Shown here: one piece after another, positions 18,715 through 26,604 of the stretch
Position numbering within the stretch: the first letter of the stretch is position 1
Layout of the letters: the number at the start of each line of letters is the position of its first letter
Assembly (NCBI RefSeq): GCF_937892565.1
Contig: NZ_CALAHQ010000018.1
Coordinates: 1-42,378, forward strand
DNA: 42,378 nucleotides
From: an uncultured Roseicyclus sp.
GTDB lineage: Bacteria; Pseudomonadota; Alphaproteobacteria; Rhodobacterales; Rhodobacteraceae
Reading direction: 5' to 3'
The notes under the pieces: generated by a model
The model's database searches: none
What the model was told of the DNA's origin: nothing
Seen by the model: only the letters and a program-made list of their open reading frames with translations
Made by a program: the position numbers and the translations under genes

Positions 18715-19977
18715 ATGCGCTACATGCTCACCTATGACATCATGGAATCCATGCGTGTGACCAATCAGTGGATGGGATCCACGGCACGCGCAATGTGTTC
18801 CTATCCGCAATTCGGGCTGATCGCGAACCCGATGATCAAGCTGACCGCCGCGTGGGGCGAAGTGACCGAGCGCAGCTTTGCGCGCATGGCCGTCAAGCCT
18901 GACTGGGGCATTCATTCGATCCCGGCTGATGACGGGCGCGACCACATGGTCACGGTCGAACGCGTCACGCCCCGGCCCTTTGGCGATCTGATCCGTTTCA
19001 AGGTGCATGGCCGCGCGCCCACGGGCCGCAAGGTCTTGCTGGTGGCGCCGATGTCCGGCCATTACGCGACCCTCCTGCGGTCGACCGTGCGCAGCCTGCT
19101 GCCCGACTGTGACGTCTATATCACCGATTGGCACAATGCGCGCGACATTCCGGTCAGCGCGGGCAAGTTCGATATCGAAGACTACACGCTCTATCTGGTG
19201 GAATTCCTGCGGATCATGGGCCCCGACACGCATGTGATCGCCGTTTGTCAGCCCGCGCCGCTGGCCTTGGCGGCCACCGCCTATCTGGCAGAGCAAGATC
19301 CCAGCGCCCAGCCCCGCACGCTGACCTTGATCGGCGGGCCGATCAACCCCGATGCTGCGGCCACCGATGTCACCGATTTCGGCCGCCGCGTGACCATGGG
19401 CCAGCTCGAGCGCATGGCGATCCAGCGCGTCGGCTTCAAATATGCGGGCGCGGGGCGATTGGTCTATCCCGGCCTGCAACAGCTTTCGAGCTTTATGGCG
19501 ATGAATGCCGAAACGCACGCCAAGGCCTTTGGCGACCAGGTCTTGCGGGTCGCAAAGGGCGAAGCGGGCGATCATGACAAGCACAACAAGTTCTACGACG
19601 AATATCTGGCCGTGATGGACATGACGGCGGAATTCTACCTCTCTACGGTCGAGCGCATCTTCAAGGGGCTTGAAATCGCCGGGAACAGATTTGTGGTCGC
19701 CGGCAAGCGGGTGGATATCGGCAAGATCACCACCGTCGCCGTCAAGACGGTCGAGGGCGGCAAGGATGACATCTCGGCGCCGGGGCAATGCGTGGCAGCG
19801 CTTGATCTGTGCACCGGCCTGCCTGCGCAGCGCAAGGCATCCTATCTGGAACCAGAGGCTGGCCATTACGGGATTTTCGCGGGCAAGAGCTGGCGCAACA
19901 ACATCCGGCCCCTGGTGCTGGATTTCATCGATGCCAATTGCGACATGCCCAAAAACCCCGTGCGCGCCGTGAGCTAA
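18715..19977 (+). CDS. phaZ: Intracellular polyhydroxyalkanoate depolymerase
   Basis: 420-residue PhaZ1-type enzyme that mobilises stored PHB. The nucleophile Cys is in VCQPAPLAL (the family's Cys in place of the lipase Ser), the catalytic Asp is in VEGGKDDISAPGQ and the His in EAGHYGIFAG. The start at 18715 (MRYMLTYDIMESMR) follows AGGAGA and matches family members. Divergent from phaC with about 115 bases between, so synthesis and mobilisation genes share a control region. Confidence 0.94.
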   Translation: MRYMLTYDIMESMRVTNQWMGSTARAMCSYPQFGLIANPMIKLTAAWGEVTERSFARMAVKPDWGIHSIPADDGRDHMVTVERVTPRPFGDLIRFKVHGRAPTGRKVLLVAPMSGHYATLLRSTVRSLLPDCDVYITDWHNARDIPVSAGKFDIEDYTLYLVEFLRIMGPDTHVIAVCQPAPLALAATAYLAEQDPSAQPRTLTLIGGPINPDAAATDVTDFGRRVTMGQLERMAIQRVGFKYAGAGRLVYPGLQQLSSFMAMNAETHAKAFGDQVLRVAKGEAGDHDKHNKFYDEYLAVMDMTAEFYLSTVERIFKGLEIAGNRFVVAGKRVDIGKITTVAVKTVEGGKDDISAPGQCVAALDLCTGLPAQRKASYLEPEAGHYGIFAGKSWRNNIRPLVLDFIDANCDMPKNPVRAVS

Positions 19978-19998
19978 GGGCAAGCCGCGCTTTTGCCC
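19978..19998. terminator. Short bidirectional terminator between phaZ and the outer-membrane barrel gene
   Basis: Stem GGGCAA / TTGCCC right after the phaZ stop, followed by GGCCACATGGCC. It separates two convergent genes only 34 bases apart. Confidence 0.5.
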
Positions 19999-20011
19999 AA
20001 GGCCACATGGC

Positions 20012-20803
20012 CTAGAAGCGCATCACAAGCGACAGCCGCACCGATGTGGCGTCGATCACAAAGCGGCCAGCCTCGCTGATCTGCGCGGTGGCGGTGTTGT
20101 TGCCCGATGTGGTCGTCGTCAGAATGAAGACATGGCGATGGTTGTCGACCCACAGCCGCTCATGCACCAGATCGACGCGCAGCGCCGCGCGCGCACTGAC
20201 CCGGTGTTCCACCCCGATCACAACATGCGCCCCAAGGGCCAGATCATCGACCGCAAAGGGCGAGATCGCCGAGGTGATCACCCCCGATCCGCCCTGTGCG
20301 CTGGCAGCTTGCGCGAAAGCATGGCTGACCGAGACCTTGGCCATTGATATCCCCAGCCCCCCTGACATCAAGACGCCCACCCCGATGTCTCGGCCCATGG
20401 TGGCGCGCAGCCGATATATCGGCCCGACCCGCCCCAACAGACCCGCAGCGGCACAATTCTGGCCAAATACGCAACGCGGATACTGCGCCAGGGATCGCGG
20501 GCCGGGTTGAAGTTCGATCTCGCCGCCCAGATGCATGCCGCCCCGCGCCGCGCGATACCCAAGCCCCGCCAAGCCGATATCGGCCCGCGACCCAGCTTGC
20601 CGCAAGCTGTGCCCGTTGACCGTCTGTGCAAATCCATCCAGATCAAGCCCTTGGCGGCCAATGGCCATCCCAAGGGCAAGATAGCGCCCATCCCACGCGG
20701 TGTCGGCGCGGGCATCTGGCGGACAAAGCGAAAGGGCAAGCACAAGCCAAAGCAAGCGCGCCCGTGGTGCAAGCCATCGGCTCTGTCCAAATCCGGTTTT
20801 CAT
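20012..20803 (-). CDS. Outer-membrane beta-barrel protein
   Basis: 263-residue protein with a signal peptide (basic start, then LLWLVLALSLCPPDARA) and alternating hydrophobic strands such as GRYLALGMAIGRQG and LALGAHVVIGVEHRV. It ends in Phe (SLVMRF), the usual C-terminal signal for insertion by the BAM machinery. Size fits an eight-stranded OmpA/OmpW-like barrel; there is no peptidoglycan-binding domain. The ATG at 20803 was chosen for the signal peptide. A perfect TTGAC-N4-GTCAA box lies 65 bases upstream, so it appears to belong to the Crp/Fnr-type regulon of the nearby stress island. OmpW-type porins are Fnr/Anr-controlled in gammaproteobacteria; the parallel is inference. Confidence 0.75.
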   Translation of the reverse strand: MKTGFGQSRWLAPRARLLWLVLALSLCPPDARADTAWDGRYLALGMAIGRQGLDLDGFAQTVNGHSLRQAGSRADIGLAGLGYRAARGGMHLGGEIELQPGPRSLAQYPRCVFGQNCAAAGLLGRVGPIYRLRATMGRDIGVGVLMSGGLGISMAKVSVSHAFAQAASAQGGSGVITSAISPFAVDDLALGAHVVIGVEHRVSARAALRVDLVHERLWVDNHRHVFILTTTTSGNNTATAQISEAGRFVIDATSVRLSLVMRF

Positions 20804-20839
20804 GATGACGCCCTGCCCCTCGCTACCCCGATGGGTCAC

Positions 20840-20881
20840 AGGCTGGCGCGGCGTGGATCAGGCTGCATTGACCATAGTCAA
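20840..20881 (-). promoter_or_regulatory. Crp/Fnr-type box and promoter for the outer-membrane barrel
   Basis: Perfect palindrome TTGAC-CATA-GTCAA at 20868-20881. Read leftward, CAGCCT (20845-20840) follows 22 nt later as -10, giving a predicted start near 20833, i.e. box centre at -41.5. This is the best-conserved box in the window. Confidence 0.7.
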
Positions 20882-21189
20882 CAGCCTCAACCATACCCGA
20901 TTTCGGATTGATCGCGGCCAATTTGGGTCAGTCGTCCCATGCGCGGTTGTCTTTTGCACGACGGGGCGGGCAAACAACCCAAACCCCTGACGCAAAGCAC
21001 CGCACACCGCACTCAATGGCAAGATGATCCGTCCTGTCGGGGCGCAAGATCGCGCATGCGTGCCAAAGCACCAGTCGCCTGTCCGTGCCAGACCATACGT
21101 TCGCAAGCAGGCGGGCACCGGCGGCCTGACCGAAGATGGGTCATGTCGGCCGAACTGCGGTCGACAGGTTCATCCAAGGAGATCCAATC
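20882..21189. other. 308-base intergenic stretch before the curlin genes
   Basis: No convincing gene is seen between the barrel box and the first curlin gene. It must hold the curlin promoter, but no clear -35/-10 pair or known operator could be picked out. It ends in AAGGAGAT, the ribosome site of the curlin gene. Confidence 0.5.
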
Positions 21190-21582
21190 ATGAAACGTTT
21201 CATTATGCCCCTGATCGCTGCCACCGTTCTTGCTGCCGGGGCTGCCAATGCCGGCGGCAACTGGTCGCTCGTCGAGCAGTTCGGCATCGGCAACGCACAA
21301 GGCACGATCCAGAACGGCAATTACAACGGCGCCTATACCGGGCAAGTCGGTGGGCAAATCGGCGGTCACGGCGTGCCGGGTGGCTTCAACGGCTCGCTGA
21401 CCATGCAAACGGGCGTGGGCAATTTCTCGGCCACCAACCAGTGGGGCGGCGGCAACCTGTCGATCACCGATCAACTCGGTGTCGTCAACAGTTCCGCCAC
21501 GATGCAGCTGGGCGTCGGCCATGAGGCCGAGACGATCCAGCATGGCATCGGCAACACATCGATGACCGTTCAGTCCAACTGA
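21190..21582 (+). CDS. Curlin-repeat protein (CsgA-like amyloid subunit)
   Basis: 130-residue secreted protein. Signal peptide MKRFIMPLIAATVLAAGAANA is followed by GGNW, as in CsgA. The mature part has repeated Gln-x-Gly-x-x-Asn units: QFGIGNAQG, QNGNYNGA, QTGVGNFSA, QWGGGNLS, QLGVVNSSA, QLGVGHEAE and QHGIGNTSM. Such strand-loop-strand repeats build curli amyloid. A glycine-rich insert (GQVGGQIGGHGVPGG) interrupts the repeats. The start is fixed by AAGGAGAT. Whether it is the major subunit is inferred from its regular repeats. Confidence 0.85.
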   Translation: MKRFIMPLIAATVLAAGAANAGGNWSLVEQFGIGNAQGTIQNGNYNGAYTGQVGGQIGGHGVPGGFNGSLTMQTGVGNFSATNQWGGGNLSITDQLGVVNSSATMQLGVGHEAETIQHGIGNTSMTVQSN

Positions 21583-21590
21583 TCCGTGTC

Positions 21591-21635
21591 GGGGGTCGTG
21601 GGACCAAGGCCAAAAGCCAGCGGCCCACGGCCCCC
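21591..21635 (+). terminator. Hairpin between the two curlin genes
   Basis: A 12-bp stem (GGGGGTCGTGGG at 21591-21602 with CCCACGGCCCCC at 21624-21635, one G-U pair), with an internal GGC-CAAAA-GCC stem. No T run follows, so it is more likely an attenuator or mRNA stabiliser that raises the first curlin over downstream genes. Confidence 0.6.
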
Positions 21636-21675
21636 AATCGGTCGATACACCACCCCTGAATGGAGGGCACAGCCC

Positions 21676-22062
21676 ATGCCGACCCCATCCCGCTATCGTC
21701 TTTCGCTGCACTTTGGCCTGATACTGTGCCTGGCCCTTGCCGGCCCCGTCGCGGCACAGAACCTGTCGGAAACGGTCCAGACCGGCGCCGAAAACAGCGC
21801 ATCCACCACCCAGGAAGGGCGGAATTTCTCCTTCACACTTCAACAGGGTTTGGAAAACGTTGCCACAGTGGCGCAGACAGGGCGCTACAATCTGTCGGCC
21901 TTGTCGCAATCGGGCGAAGGCCATGAACAAACCGTTACCCAGACGGGTGATCTGGCCATTCATTCCTCGACGCAAGCGTCAACCCGTTTGGGTGACCTGG
22001 CCATATCCCGCAGCGGCACGGCGGGCGGCATCTCAACGCGGTTCGATGCACTGTTCGAGTGA
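21676..22062 (+). CDS. Second curlin-repeat protein (CsgB-like)
   Basis: 128-residue exported protein: signal peptide ending LALAGPVAAQ, then repeats QTGAENSAS, QEGRNFSF, QQGLENVAT, QTGRYNLSA, QSGEGHEQ and QTGDLAIH. The C-terminal 35 residues (TRLGDLAISRSGTAGG) depart from the repeat, as in minor or nucleating subunits. The ATG at 21676 follows GGAGGG. It probably forms one unit with the gene before it and csgH after it. Nucleator function is inferred. Confidence 0.8.
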   Translation: MPTPSRYRLSLHFGLILCLALAGPVAAQNLSETVQTGAENSASTTQEGRNFSFTLQQGLENVATVAQTGRYNLSALSQSGEGHEQTVTQTGDLAIHSSTQASTRLGDLAISRSGTAGGISTRFDALFE

Positions 22063-22118
22063 TCCGGCACGCTGCCGGTTTGCGACCGACCCCACCACAG
22101 CCCCAAGGGATCATGACC

Positions 22119-22535
22119 ATGGAGAGACTGTCCAGACATCGATCAGGCGCCGTGACGGGGTCGGGGGTCAGCAGGGCGGTGGCGGTGTGCCTCGTGCTGT
22201 GCATCGCCCTGTTGATCCCCCAAACCCCAAAGGCCCAGACCAACCCGGATGCGCCTGTCTGCTCGATCCGCATGGACAACGAGGGGCGCGTCATGCAGCT
22301 TGTGGGCATCTTTGTGGGCCCCGAACCCGCGGCGGGCAGCTATCGGCTGACCGTGCTGAAGCAGGGCCTGAGCGGGACATCCCGAACGGTTCAAGATGGC
22401 AGGTTTACCGCCCGGAGGGATGGGGGCGAGCGGCTTTTGGGGGCCGTGGCGATCCGCGTGTCGGCAGGCGACGCGCTGAGCGCGCTCTTGACGATCCACA
22501 CAGGCGAGGTGGTGATCTGCACCGCGACGCTGTGA
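22119..22535 (+). CDS. csgH: Curli assembly protein CsgH (amyloid inhibitor)
   Basis: 138-residue periplasmic protein of the alphaproteobacterial CsgH family, functional counterpart of CsgC, which keeps curlins from polymerising before secretion. After a hydrophobic signal (AVCLVLCIALLIPQTPKAQ) the mature part is a small beta-sandwich with cysteines at both ends (APVCSIRM and VVICTATL), likely bonded. The ATG at 22119 is 8 bases after AAGGGA; an alternative at 22113 is too close. It follows the second curlin by 56 bases. Confidence 0.72.
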   Translation: MERLSRHRSGAVTGSGVSRAVAVCLVLCIALLIPQTPKAQTNPDAPVCSIRMDNEGRVMQLVGIFVGPEPAAGSYRLTVLKQGLSGTSRTVQDGRFTARRDGGERLLGAVAIRVSAGDALSALLTIHTGEVVICTATL

Positions 22536-22561
22536 AGGCCCAGCTGCCGTCAGCGGCGTGT

Positions 22562-22575
22562 TTGACCATCATCAA
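22562..22575 (+). promoter_or_regulatory. Crp/Fnr-type box upstream of the LuxR-type regulator
   Basis: TTGAC-CATC-ATCAA, flanked by TG as in the other boxes. It lies about 190 bases before the regulator start. No clean -10 is found at 22 nt (GACCTA there), so this site is less certain than the others. Confidence 0.5.
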
Positions 22576-22767
22576 TGCCGCCCGCCACGATTCGCGCGAC
22601 CTATTGCAAGCGGTCGCACAGGCCGCCACGGCGGCGATCCATCAGGGCCAAGACATCTGGCAACCACCTGACAAAGCGGGAAAACATCAACCCCCTTCCA
22701 TCGGAGGGGCCCGTAAGGCTTGTCCGCCGGAAGCACGCGCATGCGATGCATGTGCAAAGGGGGATGG

Positions 22768-23934
22768 ATGGCGGACGGAACCTTGCACGATGGTCTTCAT
22801 GTCTCGCGCCATGAGATCGGCGCGCTCTATGAGGCGGCCCTTGAGGGGCGATTTCAGCCGGCGGTTCTGGATCTGGTGGCCGCGCGTATCCCCGGGGCTG
22901 CGGCCCTGCTTTACCGGCAAGACAGCACGCAACCGGCGGCTTGCGGTATCTTGCATCGCGGGCTGGGCGGTTTGGCCATGCCAGCCTTTCCGGCCAGCCT
23001 TGCGGCCAACAACCCGCTGTTTCGCGAACATCGCCGCCGGCCCGTGGGTGCCGTGTTTTCGGACACGGCCCTGATGGCGCGGTCCAGCTTTCGCGCCACA
23101 GCCTTTTTTCGGGATTGGCTGGCACAAGGCGGCGATTTCGACGCCGCGACCGGTGTGGTCATCGCCCGCGAGGGTCCGGTGCAGACGGTGCTGGAAATCC
23201 GTTACCCCACCCATGCGGAACGCCAGGCCGCACCAGCCGCCGAGATGGTGTTGGGTGAATTGGTGCTGCATCTGGCCCAAGCTGCGCGCATTGCCGATCT
23301 GACGCTTGGGGCTGGTCAGGCCCAGATCGAGGCGCGCAATTTTCTGGAACTGAGCTCGTTTCCGACCTTTATCGTCGATGCCGCTTGCCGCATTCACGCC
23401 ATGAATGGGCGCGGCGAGGTCTTGCTCAGGGTGGGCACTGGGCTGGTGTTGGGCATGGACCGAACCTTGCAGGCGGTCGAGCCCGAAGATACCGCCCATC
23501 TGCAAGATGCGGTCGCCCAGGCGAGCCTGTCGGTTTCCGCGCGCAGCGCTGTGATGGGCCTGAAGTCGGGCGCACGCAAGGCGCCGCGCGTGCTGACGCT
23601 GACGCCGCTTTCCGCGCTCAGCCGAACCGATCTGCCCTGTGGGGGGGGCTGTGCGCAACAGGGGCGCGTGGCGATCATGGTGATTGATGGCGCCGATCAG
23701 CTGCGCCTTGGACGCGATGCGCTTTGGGCGATGTTCGATCTGACCGCGCGCGAGGCGGAACTGGCGCTGGCGCTGCTCGAGGGGCGGACCCTGCCGGAAC
23801 TGGCGCGCGCGCAAGCGGTGTCCAAACAGACCTTGCGCAATCAGCTGTCGTCGATCTTGCGCAAGACCGGAACCACCCGGCAAAGCGAATTGGTGGCGCT
23901 CTTGCTGCAAATGGCGCGCGCCCTGCCGCTGTGA
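22768..23934 (+). CDS. LuxR-family transcriptional regulator
   Basis: 388-residue regulator. The C-terminal helix-turn-helix (DLTAREAELALALLEGRT, then LPELARAQAVSKQTLRNQL) is of the LuxR/GerE class, with SILRKTGTTRQSELV completing it. The N-terminal 300 residues lack a receiver or autoinducer domain that I recognise; a PAS-like segment may span about 190-300 (FPTFIVDAACRIHAMN). The ATG at 22768 follows AAGGGGGA. Position after curlin genes suggests a CsgD-like role in biofilm control, but it could equally regulate the uspA unit. Confidence 0.82.
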   Translation: MADGTLHDGLHVSRHEIGALYEAALEGRFQPAVLDLVAARIPGAAALLYRQDSTQPAACGILHRGLGGLAMPAFPASLAANNPLFREHRRRPVGAVFSDTALMARSSFRATAFFRDWLAQGGDFDAATGVVIAREGPVQTVLEIRYPTHAERQAAPAAEMVLGELVLHLAQAARIADLTLGAGQAQIEARNFLELSSFPTFIVDAACRIHAMNGRGEVLLRVGTGLVLGMDRTLQAVEPEDTAHLQDAVAQASLSVSARSAVMGLKSGARKAPRVLTLTPLSALSRTDLPCGGGCAQQGRVAIMVIDGADQLRLGRDALWAMFDLTAREAELALALLEGRTLPELARAQAVSKQTLRNQLSSILRKTGTTRQSELVALLLQMARALPL

Positions 23935-23942
23935 GGCCCGCG

Positions 23943-23984
23943 TTGACGGCTGACAATGCGCACGCAGGCCCCACAGCCGAGGAT
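23943..23984 (+). promoter_or_regulatory. Crp/Fnr-type box and promoter for the uspA unit
   Basis: TTGAC-GGCT-GACAA at 23943-23956, then GAGGAT as -10 at 23979-23984 (22-nt spacing). Predicted start near 23991, 38 bases before the uspA ATG. Confidence 0.6.
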
Positions 23985-24028
23985 GGGCCCCAACGCGACA
24001 AGACCGAAACCAAGGGAGGCAAGCGGCA

Positions 24029-24556
24029 ATGGCGGATCGAATCCTCGTGGCAACTGACGGCTCGGAAACGGGCGCGCGCGCCGTGGCCTGTGCAGCGGAA
24101 CTCTCCGACAAGCTGCACCGTGGCTTGAGCATCTTGCATGTGCAACTGCATGCCCGGCCTTCGATCGAGCTGACGCGGCTGGCGGAAACCGAGCATCTGC
24201 TCGATCATCTTGCCCGTGCCCCGCACAGCGCGGGCCATTCATCGGCCAGCAGTCTTGGTGCCTATTACGAGGCAACGAAAGGCGCGGTCGAACGCGCCTG
24301 GGTGATCGAGGCGATCGGGACCGAGATTTTGGCGCGTGCTTGCACCAGCGCCGCAGACGCCGGCGCCCGCGACATCCGAAGCCGTGTCGCAGCAGGCGAT
24401 TATGCCGATGAAATCCTCGACATGGCCGAGGCCGAGGGCGCCGGCATGATCGTGTTGGGGCGGCGCGGCTTGGGGCGGCTGCGCGAGGTTCTGGTGGGAA
24501 GCGTCACGCAAAAGGTGCTGCATGCCACCGATCGCACCGTTGTCATCGTCCGCTGA
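24029..24556 (+). CDS. Universal stress protein (UspA family)
   Basis: 175-residue cytoplasmic Usp. It begins with the family's RILVATDGSETGARAV and ends with the ATP-binding loop Gly-x2-Gly-x9-Gly-Ser (GRRGLGRLREVLVGS) and VVIVR, so it is of the nucleotide-binding type. The middle (SAGHSSASSLGAYYEATKGA) is longer than in E. coli UspA. GGGAGG precedes the ATG. It leads a unit with a small unknown gene and a phosphoribosyltransferase under a Crp/Fnr-type box, the usual setting for low-oxygen-induced Usps. Confidence 0.93.
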   Translation: MADRILVATDGSETGARAVACAAELSDKLHRGLSILHVQLHARPSIELTRLAETEHLLDHLARAPHSAGHSSASSLGAYYEATKGAVERAWVIEAIGTEILARACTSAADAGARDIRSRVAAGDYADEILDMAEAEGAGMIVLGRRGLGRLREVLVGSVTQKVLHATDRTVVIVR

Positions 24557-24585
24557 GGCGGCGGCGATCGCACACGGGATCAGAC

Positions 24586-24897
24586 ATGACCGACCGACAA
24601 GACACCGGGGACATGGGCGCGCATCTGGGTCCATGGCCCGAAGCCACCGTCGCCATGTTCGCCGATCTGGGGCTGGCCGAAGACGAGATCGCCCGACATC
24701 TGCGGATCGATCGCGCCAAGGTGCGCCAGTTGCAACAGCGCGCGGGCAGGCCCGATGGCCTGCCGCCTTGGGTCGGTCCGGCAGAGCCGCCAGATCCGCC
24801 CGCCCTGCCCGATCCGCCCGATCCGGCACCGGCGCCGCGGCGCTGGTGCTGCTGTGCGCTTGTTCGGGCCTTCATCGAGCGGCTTTGCCGGAGGTAA
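24586..24897 (+). CDS. Small HTH-like protein with proline-rich linker and cysteine-rich end
   Basis: 103 residues, not recognised. Residues about 26-54 (LGLAEDEIARHLRIDRAKV) read like a helix-turn-helix. A Pro/Asp-rich linker (GPAEPPDPPALPDPPDPAP) follows, then an end with three adjacent cysteines (RRWCCCALVRAFIERLCRR) that could be amphipathic or metal-binding. It starts 29 bases after uspA, and its stop lies inside the ribosome site of the phosphoribosyltransferase, so it is probably translated and coupled. A regulator or small adaptor is possible; no function is claimed. Confidence 0.6.
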   Translation: MTDRQDTGDMGAHLGPWPEATVAMFADLGLAEDEIARHLRIDRAKVRQLQQRAGRPDGLPPWVGPAEPPDPPALPDPPDPAPAPRRWCCCALVRAFIERLCRR

Positions 24898-24901
24898 CGT
24901 G

Positions 24902-25555
24902 ATGGGGCCGATCTTTGCCGACCGAACCGACGCGGGGCTCAGGCTTTTGCCCCCGATCAAGGCGGCGCTTGCAAAGGGATGCGATCTGGTGGTGATCGCA
25001 TTGCCGCGCGGCGGCGTGCCTGTGGCACGGGTGATCGCATCGGCGCTCAAGGCGCCGCTTGACGTGGTGCTGGTGCGCAAGGTGGGTCTGCCCGGCCAGC
25101 CGGAACTGGCGGTGGCCGCCGTGACCAACGGGCAAGCCCCCGAAATCCGCATCAACCACGATGTTGCCCGGATCGCCGGCCTGTCAAAGGCCGACATCGC
25201 GCAACTGGCAGCCCCCGCGATTGCCGAAATCGCGCGGCGGCGGGCAGTGTGGCATGGGGTGCGGCCCATGGTGGCGGTCGCAGGCAAGACCGTTTTGGTG
25301 GTCGATGACGGTGTCGCGACCGGGGCCAGCATGCGCGCGGCCCTGGGGTGGCTCAGGCGGCAGGGCGCGGATCGGTTGATCGTCGCCATCCCCGTCGCCC
25401 CGCGCGAGGTGCTGACGCAGCTTGCCCAGGACGCAGATCAGGTGATCTGTCTGGCCACCCCCAGCCCGTTTCATGCCGTGGGTGCCCATTTCGCCGATTT
25501 CCCACAGATCACCGATGCCGAAGTGACCGACGCGCTGGCCCAGAAAGACGGCTGA
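24902..25555 (+). CDS. Phosphoribosyltransferase-family protein
   Basis: 217-residue type I PRTase fold. The PRPP loop is VLVVDDGVATGASMRAAL, and the N-terminal FADRTDAGLRLLPPI with ALPRGGVPVA matches stress-island PRTases such as mycobacterial Rv0571c. Such proteins lack a defined nucleobase specificity. The ATG at 24902 follows GGAGG that overlaps the previous stop. Third gene of the Usp unit. It is convergent with the APH-like gene, only 3 bases apart, with no terminator between. Confidence 0.88.
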   Translation: MGPIFADRTDAGLRLLPPIKAALAKGCDLVVIALPRGGVPVARVIASALKAPLDVVLVRKVGLPGQPELAVAAVTNGQAPEIRINHDVARIAGLSKADIAQLAAPAIAEIARRRAVWHGVRPMVAVAGKTVLVVDDGVATGASMRAALGWLRRQGADRLIVAIPVAPREVLTQLAQDADQVICLATPSPFHAVGAHFADFPQITDAEVTDALAQKDG

Positions 25556-25558
25556 GGC

Positions 25559-26587
25559 TCAGCCCAGGGGCGCCAGCAATGCCGTGGCCATGGCCAGAAA
25601 GCGCTGTGCGCGCGGAGCCCATTTCCGGGGTGTGCGCGGGTTGGGATCGCGCAGATGGTCGATGGCAAGGCGGGCCTGTGTCAGACAACGGGTCGCGGCA
25701 TAGACCTGTGCCAATTCGGGGCAAGGTGCCGGGAACCCTGCCCCATCCAGTTGCGCAGACAAGGCCGGGCCGATCCAGTCCGCCCCCAGCAAGCGACAAT
25801 CAAGCCCAAGGCCCAGCATCTCGTCATGCGGATCGATCAGGCGGAAATCATGGTCGAATTCCACCCGGTCAAAGGCCAGCGGCGGCCGGATCAGACAGAC
25901 ATGTTCGGCCCGCAGATCGCCATGGCCCTCGATCACCAGTCCGGCCGCGCCGCGCGCCAGAATGAGCGGCCGCGCCCGGGCCAGAGCATCGCGGGCGCGC
26001 GCCAGCATGCTGTCGCACAGCGCCCCGCCCAGATGCGCCCGCATCTGGTGCAGATGCGCCAGGTCGGTGGCCATCTCACGCGCGAGGCGGGTGAAATAGG
26101 TCTGGCCTGCACCGGGCGGCGCAATCTGGCGGCGGTAAAAGGTGATCATCACGCGGCCGAAATCCGTGATCTCCGGGGCGGTGGGCGGTGGCCCTTGGAT
26201 CAAACGGCAATCGAGCATGGCGCTTGCCGGAAGGCGCGCCATCTCGACCAGCCAATCGACGATCCGCCCCGGCCCGCCCAGCGCAAGACCACCCTCGGGC
26301 GTCTGCACCAGCGCGACCAGACCGCGATACACCTCACCGGCCATGGCCCGGTTCAGGCGCAATTCCTCGGCGCAAAGCCGCGCACGGGCCGCAAGGCTGC
26401 GCATGTCGGCATGCGGCAGGCGACAGGGTTTTTTCAGCTTGAACACCCGCGTCGTGGTCAGAAACACCAGCGAGGCATGGGTTTCGATGCAGCGCGGCGG
26501 CGGGTCATCGGGCCAGGGCGCGCCGCTTTCCAGAAAGGCGCGCTTGTCGGCCAACCCGGGGGGGCGGATGCGGGGTATGGGCGCCAT
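25559..26587 (-). CDS. APH-like kinase family protein (COG2187 type)
   Basis: 342-residue protein with the aminoglycoside-phosphotransferase/choline-kinase fold. Family landmarks are ETHASLVFLTTTRVFKLKKP at the N-lobe, LRLNRAMAGEVYRGLVAL, and the catalytic GHGDLRAEHVCL with VEFDHDFRLIDPHDEML. The N-lobe Lys (FKLKKP) and the GHGD Asp are present. The second P-loop kinase domain found in some relatives (Rv2004c type) is absent. The start at 26587 lies 18 bases after the DUF2267 stop; a far longer frame overlaps that gene and is rejected. Substrate unknown. Confidence 0.82.
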   Translation of the reverse strand: MAPIPRIRPPGLADKRAFLESGAPWPDDPPPRCIETHASLVFLTTTRVFKLKKPCRLPHADMRSLAARARLCAEELRLNRAMAGEVYRGLVALVQTPEGGLALGGPGRIVDWLVEMARLPASAMLDCRLIQGPPPTAPEITDFGRVMITFYRRQIAPPGAGQTYFTRLAREMATDLAHLHQMRAHLGGALCDSMLARARDALARARPLILARGAAGLVIEGHGDLRAEHVCLIRPPLAFDRVEFDHDFRLIDPHDEMLGLGLDCRLLGADWIGPALSAQLDGAGFPAPCPELAQVYAATRCLTQARLAIDHLRDPNPRTPRKWAPRAQRFLAMATALLAPLG

Positions 26588-26604
26588 AGACCGGGCCGCA
26601 AGGC

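Noticed and set aside
20012..20803. CsgG-like secretion channel next to the curlin genes
   Set aside because: No lipobox and no CsgG motifs; it reads as an ordinary beta-barrel ending in Phe.
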